This document shows positions 57,901-64,000 of a stretch of DNA of 64,000 bases, in pieces. A model generated the notes under the pieces. That model made no database searches. It was not told where the DNA came from and saw nothing but the letters and a program-made list of their open reading frames with translations. The stretch comes from Amaranthus tricolor (Eukaryota > Streptophyta > Magnoliopsida > Caryophyllales > Amaranthaceae): positions 4,330,844-4,394,843 of the forward strand of contig NC_080063.1 of assembly GCF_026212465.1 (NCBI RefSeq). The letters run 5' to 3'. Each line of letters begins with the position of its first letter. The first letter of the stretch is position 1. Both the position numbers and the translations under genes were made by a program.

Positions 57901-60900
57901 TCATTTTTATCTCACCGACTTGTTTGTGCTGTTTTTGTCAGGGGTAATATTCAAGATGCCCTATCAAAGTTACAGGTACTTAATTTGCATATTGTCTTTT
58001 ATTGTTGTGAATTTATTAATTTATTGTTTTCTCCCCCCTTCTTTTAGGATGCACATTCTTCTGTGTTCTTGGAATAATGGATTTACCTAGAATTGTATTA
58101 AGCTGGGCTTAGTAGACAACAAAATCTGTGCTTTTTTTTTTTTTTTTTTTCTTTTCTTTTCTTTTGTATATGCCATCATTCACTTATTGGTCTCATTAAA
58201 TTGAACCTTGTAGTCGTATTTGCTTTCCTTGTGCTTAATTTCTTTTATGAATCCAGGCATTTATTGACGCGGCATCCTATGTTCCACCACCTCCTTCAGA
58301 AGAGCTGAAGAAGAAAATCGCCAAGCTGTATGGATCCCTTCATATCCTCATTTTAAACTCTAAACTTATCATTTATAACTAGTTGATCTTTTAGCATGTT
58401 GAGAAATTCTTTGTTAATTTTTGATATCATTAATCCCACTTGCATTAAATACCAATTTTTTTAAAAAAAGTTGATAAATAATCCCAACAATGAAGCGTCG
58501 CTCCCAAAATAATCATAATTAATGGTTGCTTTTGAATAATCTGTACTTTTAATAAACTCTTCCCAAAATGAACATGTTGCCTGAAGAAATTGAATTGCGC
58601 ATTATATGCATTTATATACCCCTTCAGAAGTTTTTTTTTTAAAAAAAATTTCTTCACCCTTTAGCCCCTTCCAAATTCCATTGTTGAAGTCTGCCTCTAG
58701 CCTACATAGGCATAAACTCCTCTCGTTGGCCAGCCAACTAATGACCCTCATCCTGAACCATAATTCAACTCTTTCTTGCAACCCTCGTGGGCTTACAGCA
58801 ACCATGATACATTCTTTTTCTTTTCTTCATTATACTTTTATTTTCCAATTGTAAATATTTAAGAGGGAATTTGAACGCACAAACATTTGAATACAAAATT
58901 TAAAAATGAAAACCCCAACAACAACAATGGCTGAGCCTCAATTCCAATGGTCGTCCACATGGATTCTTCTTTTCCATTCATTTTGATTTTTTACTATCTT
59001 CTCAATTTGTAAGTCTAGATCATTTGTATCCATTTTCACTCCCGTACTCCAGGTTTTCGCCCTTTTATAGTCTCTTGAGCGCCAACTTTCGATCTTCCTA
59101 AATGGTTTGGTAATACCCTTAATGATTGCAACTCCTAAAACCTTTTTTATATCTATGTATCGAATTATATCCCTTAAGGTATGCCCACTCATCCATCGAA
59201 CAATACTCCTATCTTACTACTGTGATCCTTTCTAAAAGCCCAACATTGAAATCAATATAGTAGTGTTGGTCTAATTATCGCTTGATAAACTTGCCCTTTA
59301 ACTTAAAGGATGCACTTCGATCACTTAATATCCCAATAGTTGCTCTCCTTTTTTGCACTTACTTTTTATTCTATAGTTCACATCTTGTTGGATCTGCTAC
59401 CATGAAATATTGACCAAAAGTATTTAAGTATTCATTTGGAGCAATTTCTTTCTCTTCAAGCTTTAAAGTGCTCTCGTTTTCTCGTTATTTTGGCTATAGT
59501 TACACTCCATGAACTCTATCTGGCTCCGACTTAATTTGAAACCTCATGACACAAGCTCTTGTCTTTCATCATTTTAAATTACCATTTATCCCTCTCTGGT
59601 TTCATCTACCAAACAATGTCACCAGCAAACAATATGCACTTGGCATGTCTCATTGTATTGATCAAGTTATCTTATTGAGAACCGCTGCAAAAAGAAAGGG
59701 GTTTAGGGTCGAGCCTTGTGGAAGACCTATTATGATTTTAAAATCCTCCGGTTTCCCTCGCATGTCCTAACATTTGTCTTTACTTCTCTTGTACTATATT
59801 AATGTATTTTTTGAGAATATTCTTCTTTGTCATTGCCCACCGAAGTATTCTCTTGGTACCTAGTCGTATGCTTTTTCCAAGTCAACAAAAGTCATGTGCA
59901 AGTCTCATTTTTTAGCCCTATAGTACTTCGTCATTTGTCTTTTAAGACGAATTGCTTCCATTGTAGATCTCCCTTGCATAATCCAAATTGGTTCTCTGAT
60001 ATGGAGGTACATCTCTTCATACGTATCTTTATCACTTATGAGTTTTATTCCTCGATAGTTTTAGCAATTTTAGACATCTCCGTTGTTCTTGTAAATGGGC
60101 ACTAGAGTACTTCTCCGGTCATTGGGCATTTTACTTGTCCTCCAAATATTGTTGAACAGATCAATAAGACAAAATGTGATAATATACTCCTGTAATTTAT
60201 GGCAATTGCAAAACACCCCTTTAAGTCGAATTCCAAACTTATCAGTTGATCTTGTATAGGCACGATGTAAATTCAGAAATTTGTTTAACCTCACTGTAAA
60301 CTTGATTCTGGAAATTGTTTGTTTAGTAGATAAATGGGGCTCAAAGTTAAGGACGTTGTTATTCAACTAGAGTTTTGTGATTGATTGAAGATCTCAAACT
60401 TAATGAATCACACAGTTAAAGTATTAGGTCGTGACAATTCGTCACATAATTTTCACCGTGGCCCACTCGTGTGGACACGAGAGACCTATGGGCTTGAGCC
60501 TACAAATCCACGAGTCAAGAGCGTTGACTTGCACATACACTTGGTGAGGTTCATTATTTCCCAAAACCATATGGTAGTAGGAAGATTAGCTCACCCACTA
60601 TATATGCAAGTTAACAACCCATTATTTTATTGATGTGGGATCTTGTCTCACATGTGAAGTATTTCCAACATAAAGCACATTTGAGACAACTCAGATGGCA
60701 ATTTAGATGAGTGCGCAGGGAAAAACCATTTGTTGGAGGGAAAACAAGAGAAGAAGAGAGTTGATGTTGACATCTTCATCAGAAGAGGGGGAGGAGAGGG
60801 AAATGTGGTGATTGGGAGCATTATGGATTTTGGTGATGTTTTCATCAGCAGAAGGGTCAACAGTGGGATATCAACGTGAGGAAAGAGTAAGAATTTAGTT

Positions 60901-61792
60901 GATCGTTTTGAGGAAAACACTATATATAGTTAAAGGAAGATAAGTCCTTGTATACTCAAAAGGATTTTCTTTGAAGCCATGTTAAACTGTGTTTGCCATT
61001 GATGATGAACTTGAAGCCTGAGAAAGTTATTGTCTATATATTACAATGGTAAAAGAGAGAAATGAAATTGAGTAGAAAATAGAAGAATACCTACTATTGT
61101 TAACACTATGTTTGGATAGTATATTAGGAGAGAAAATAAGGAAAGGGAAGGGAAGGTAAACAGAAGGAAAGGAAAGGAAGGGGAGGGGTAAGGAAGGAGA
61201 GTGTACCTGTTTGTTTAGAAGGAAAGAGAAGTAAAACGGAAAGAAAATGAGTACATTTTCCCTCCAAATTTTTTCACTTTAGGAGCGATCGTATTCTTAA
61301 AAAAGTTTTCTATGTTTTTCCTCCAAACCCCTCCCCTCTCTTTTTGTTATCCAAATAATAGGTCTTCCATCCTTTTAAATTTCCCTTCTTCCTTTCCCTC
61401 TATTTCTCTCTATGCAAACATAGTGTAAGGGAGGTGGGTGCATTTTAGAAATGGTCCATTCATTATTGGGTTCGGAAAAACTCAGTTGAACTATATTGGA
61501 CGAATACACGATAGTTGGATTATTCTAGTCAATTTTTTCCTTTACAAAGGAACATTGATTAGCTATTTACTTATTTACCTTTGCTTATTACTATTCATAT
61601 GGGAGGATATGAATGATCTCAAATATCAACTAACAGTCCCTTTTATATAATCTTTGTTTATCACACGTAACTGATCTTATAATTGATTAAAACGTCTGAA
61701 GGTCTGCTAAGTCAGAGGAGAAACGATTGCAGAACAAAAAAGCGGCATCACAGAAGAAGGCTTTTCGACGAAGCAAGGATAGTTGGGACTGA
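51926..61792 (+). CDS. ICT1/ArfB-type peptidyl-tRNA hydrolase (organellar GGQ release-factor family), host gene
   Basis: Seven exons join in frame: 51,926-52,217, 57,176-57,235, 57,327-57,409, 57,797-57,861, 57,942-57,975, 58,257-58,327 and 61,702-61,792, giving 231 aa. The N-terminal ~45 residues are Ser/Arg/Thr-rich, as in an organelle targeting peptide. The class-I release-factor domain has SGGPGGQNVNK with GGQ at 111-113, then VNTKVDMRFN, EKNRINKDGEIVVSS and TRTQ. The basic C-terminal tail (KKAASQKKAFRRSKDSWD) is the ribosome-channel tail of ICT1/ArfB proteins, which hydrolyse peptidyl-tRNA on stalled organellar ribosomes. Introns 1 (4.96 kb) and 6 (3.37 kb) hold transposon debris. The last acceptor (61,701) has a weak pyrimidine tract. 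Confidence 0.9.
52478..54562. mobile_element. Unassigned insertion-like segment in intron 1
   Basis: The segment starts ATAGCCC and ends GGGGCTAT, a possible short inverted terminus. Its composition differs from the flanks (GTGGCTCGATAGCCAC palindrome near 52,560; GATCGGGGGCTCGAAACCGATC near 53,291). No coding region remains. It could be a degraded LTR or DNA transposon; borders are a guess. Confidence 0.3.
54563..57175 (+). other. Rest of intron 1 of the ICT1-like gene
   Basis: T-rich intron sequence up to the acceptor CTGTAG at 57,170-57,175. The frames here are short and without domains. I see nothing else. Confidence 0.6.
58918..60210 (-). pseudogene. Decayed RTE-LINE reverse transcriptase in intron 6
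   Basis: Minus strand, several frames. From 60,200 down: MPNDRRSTLVPIYKNNGD, then SISENQFGL, then MTFVDLEKAYD followed by a stop and VPREYFGG (59,890-59,840). The catalytic YADD region reads FAGDIVW (near 59,620, Asp to Gly). The C-terminal MSGHTLRDIIRY..LGVA block is at 59,192-59,100, and a TTGTTGTTG tail lies at 58,915-58,930. Motif order is that of plant RTE LINEs. The copy is 5'-truncated and dead, and is antisense to the host gene. Confidence 0.8.
60376..60670 (-). mobile_element. Possible solo LTR in intron 6
   Basis: On the minus strand the segment starts TGTTGGAAATACTTCACATG, with a GATCCCACATCA block and a TATATAGTGGG TATA-like site, features common in short plant LTRs. The other end is set at a TG/CA only, and no target duplication was found. 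Confidence 0.35.
61104..61425. mobile_element. Tourist-like (PIF/Harbinger) MITE in intron 6
   Basis: 322 bp. CACTATGTTTGGATA at the start matches the reverse complement of TATGCAAACATAGTG at the end at 14 of 15 positions, and the similarity continues inward as purine-rich and pyrimidine-rich arms. TAA flanks both sides (61,101-61,103 and 61,426-61,428). It lies under 300 bases from the last exon. Confidence 0.75.
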
Positions 61793-62298
61793 ATTCACGA
61801 TAAGAAATCTCGAGTGCGTTGTCACATGAAAAAGTGAAAGGTACTTATTTATTCTTGTTGATTAGAAAATTACCTGGATTATTATGATCAGTACATTTCA
61901 TCCCGATCACCGGTGAAAGAAAAAAAAGTTCCCTTCTAGAAGTGATGGAGTTCATAAATATCTGCTCATTGTGGTTTGTGGATATGAAAAGAATTAGGTA
62001 GGGTTAGTTGATGGTTTCTTCATGTAACATCACAGTTTACAACCGTCCATTTTGGAAATGTTGTTTCCAGTTAAAGAATACAACAGAATTATTCGACATT
62101 CTTTTGATTTAAGTTTCCAGTTCCGTCTGATCTTATCTTTAATAACGGAATATGTCGGGTCGTTATATATTGCTATTGACAAGTTGGCGATGTCCACTAT
62201 TTTTTTATACTAAAATTAAAATTTAGGTTGCCAGCAATTATTTGCATCTCAAATATTTTAGTAAAGTGGTGTACCTAACATTATTTGGCTCGCCTTAT
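61793..62298 (+). other. 3' UTR of the ICT1-like gene and spacer
   Basis: The 3' UTR probably ends in the first few hundred bases. A GT site after AAAG at about 61,840 might be a 3'-UTR splice donor. There is no other gene here. Confidence 0.45.
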
Positions 62299-62478
62299 AT
62301 GTAAGACCGTCACATCATTAGTCCATTTCTCTAATTACAAATTGTTATATGAGACCGTCTTCCAAGAGACGCGCCTCATATATGGTTCAAATAATCCATT
62401 TCATACATATTAAGAATATATGCTTTCTTATTTGAAGTCGTCTCACCGAAAAGCAGTCTCTTATGAGAGTAGTTCTTT
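62299..62478. repeat. MITE-like remnant with GAGACCGTCT motifs
   Basis: Repeated and inverted GAGACCGTCT / AGAGAC / GTCGTCTCAC motifs, of the kind found at the ends of small plant MITEs. Ends and duplication are not resolved. Confidence 0.35.
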
Positions 62479-64000
62479 TCTAATTTATCGCTTTAAGATT
62501 GAAAGTGATTACTTTAACACAGTAAATATATGTAGGTCAGCAAAATAGAGATGATTTTACCATTATACTCTCATTTAAGAATGTGTGAATATTATATAGG
62601 GTATGAATAGGTTTTTGTTCTAAAAGAACAAAGAATGTTCCGCCATTTCTATCTATATTGATTGATTAGTCATGGCTGATGTTACATTTAAGCATTTGCT
62701 TGTTTGTGTGAAAGACTTTTCTTGTGGACCTTTGGGTAGTGTAATTTGATGCAAGCCGTAAAGTTTTTCATTATGTCTAGATTATTTTAGAATAAGAACA
62801 ATATTTGTCTAAGAATTTAAAGAATAAGAATACTATTCTCAAGTATTATCTTAGATGCTTTAGCTTAAGGGCTAAGTTGAGGATAAATTTGTAACCTTAC
62901 ATCAGCACTGTATCATATACCTTGACCGGAGTCATAGTCTGAAAATAAGGTCGTATTGTATTGCATTAGCCGCATTGTAATTGTTTTGTAAAAACTAACT
63001 AATATATTACCTGATCGGGCCTGGTGTTAACATATAAAATAACCACATTTTTGGTCGTTTCAAGGAACATCTCATGTGCTCGGCCATTATTCAATGTTAC
63101 TGTATTACTCTTGTTACCGCATCACCGTGATGGGGACCATCTCCACATTTTTTGCACTATGCTTAGAGCAAAGCCGTTGGGCGGGGGCGGGTTGTACACA
63201 ACTGATTGTCCACATATTTGGGCCATCTGCTCCGGGCACGTAGATTTTTAGTTTTTATGTGGTAAAATCTCTTTAAATTACCATTTATAAATCATAGCGG
63301 GATTAACATCCCTAGTTCAACTAATTCTTGAATGTTTTTGATTAGCTTGTATCTATTTAAAATAGACTCAATGACTTGATATTACCCAATCTTGTTATCA
63401 ATTCACCTTTGATTTGACTTTATAATGAATTTAAAATTATTAAAAAAAAAAAAAAAAAAAAAAAAAACAATATAACAATAGCCAAAGATAAGGTGGTGAT
63501 TACTCCTACATTTCCGTCCTTCATATTGCTACATTTCTATCTTCTAAATGAGAAATTTTAGTGGAAATTTAGCACTTTAATTGAAAAAGACAAATCTATT
63601 GTACTCCTATCATTTATCTTAAATATTTGGGGATTTTTATTAATATCAGTAGGACAAGTATGTGGAGAAGCTACCTCCACTATCTCAATGAATTGAATTC
63701 ATTAATCAATCTTATTCTGCCTTTTTGGGGTGCCTCAACTGGCCAACTCTCAAACAATTTGCGCCTTTGCTTTTTTAAGGAAATACCCTTTAACAACATT
63801 TTGTGCGGGAGATGAGGCACGTGAAAAAAACAAACTCAATAAAATTGAGTTGTATATGTACGAAAGAAGAAGCTAAAAGTACAACTACGCAAGAAATAGA
63901 GGTGTAAATGGACGATATCTGATATTCAACCCATGTGAAATACTTTTGATTTTTTATCAATGAAAATATAATTGAATATTTAGTTTTTTTGAATTTGATA
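62479..64000. other. Intergenic sequence
   Basis: AT-rich with a 26-A run at 63,442-63,467, possibly a retroposon tail. No coding or RNA gene was recognised to the window end. Confidence 0.55.

Overview
The window looks like nuclear DNA of a flowering plant, probably a eudicot. It has AT-rich GT-AG introns, one intact and one TE-laden host gene, and nested Copia, Gypsy, CACTA, Mutator and RTE-LINE transposons of plant type. I cannot name the species; Caryophyllales is only a weak guess. All calls come from reading the sequence by eye, and exon borders come from GT/AG sites plus reading-frame continuity.

Layout. (1) 1-11,400: the 5' part of an RTE-clade LINE (minus strand) is split by a very young Sirevirus-like Copia element (816-10,802). 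The Copia element has near-identical 1.49-kb LTRs, a perfect AACAC target duplication, gag, a pol lacking its reverse-transcriptase core, and an extra 3' ORF. (2) 11,400-13,520: AT-rich spacer with a possible PIF/Harbinger element. (3) 13,523-about 19,300: host gene 1 (+), a myeloid leukemia factor (MLF) homologue of 339 aa in six coding exons behind a 3.26-kb 5'-UTR intron. (4) 19,866-46,548: a decayed Tat-lineage Ty3/Gypsy element on the minus strand. Its 3' region carries an antisense multi-exon ORF flanked by two arrays of a GTCCGACTT hairpin repeat. Its RNase H region is interrupted by a 14.36-kb CACTA element (27,961-42,321, TTC duplication). The CACTA holds a broken tnp2-type transposase gene and a broken second gene with an Ulp1-like protease domain. 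One intron of that second gene holds a 5.75-kb higher-order tandem array. (5) about 47,140-51,700: a Mutator-like element with degenerate inverted ends, palindromic minisatellites, mirrored TTA/AAT microsatellites, a truncated FAR1-like fragment and an opposing plant-mobile-domain pseudogene. (6) about 51,690-61,800: host gene 2 (+), an ICT1/ArfB-type GGQ peptidyl-tRNA hydrolase (231 aa, seven exons), whose introns hold a decayed LINE, a possible solo LTR and a Tourist-like MITE. (7) 61,800-64,000: intergenic sequence with MITE-like remnants.

Order of events. LINE first, then Copia into it; Tat first, then CACTA into it. The Copia LTRs differ at two places in 1.49 kb, while the Tat LTRs differ at roughly 3% of sites. 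The two host genes are unrelated in function and have been spread apart by transposons.
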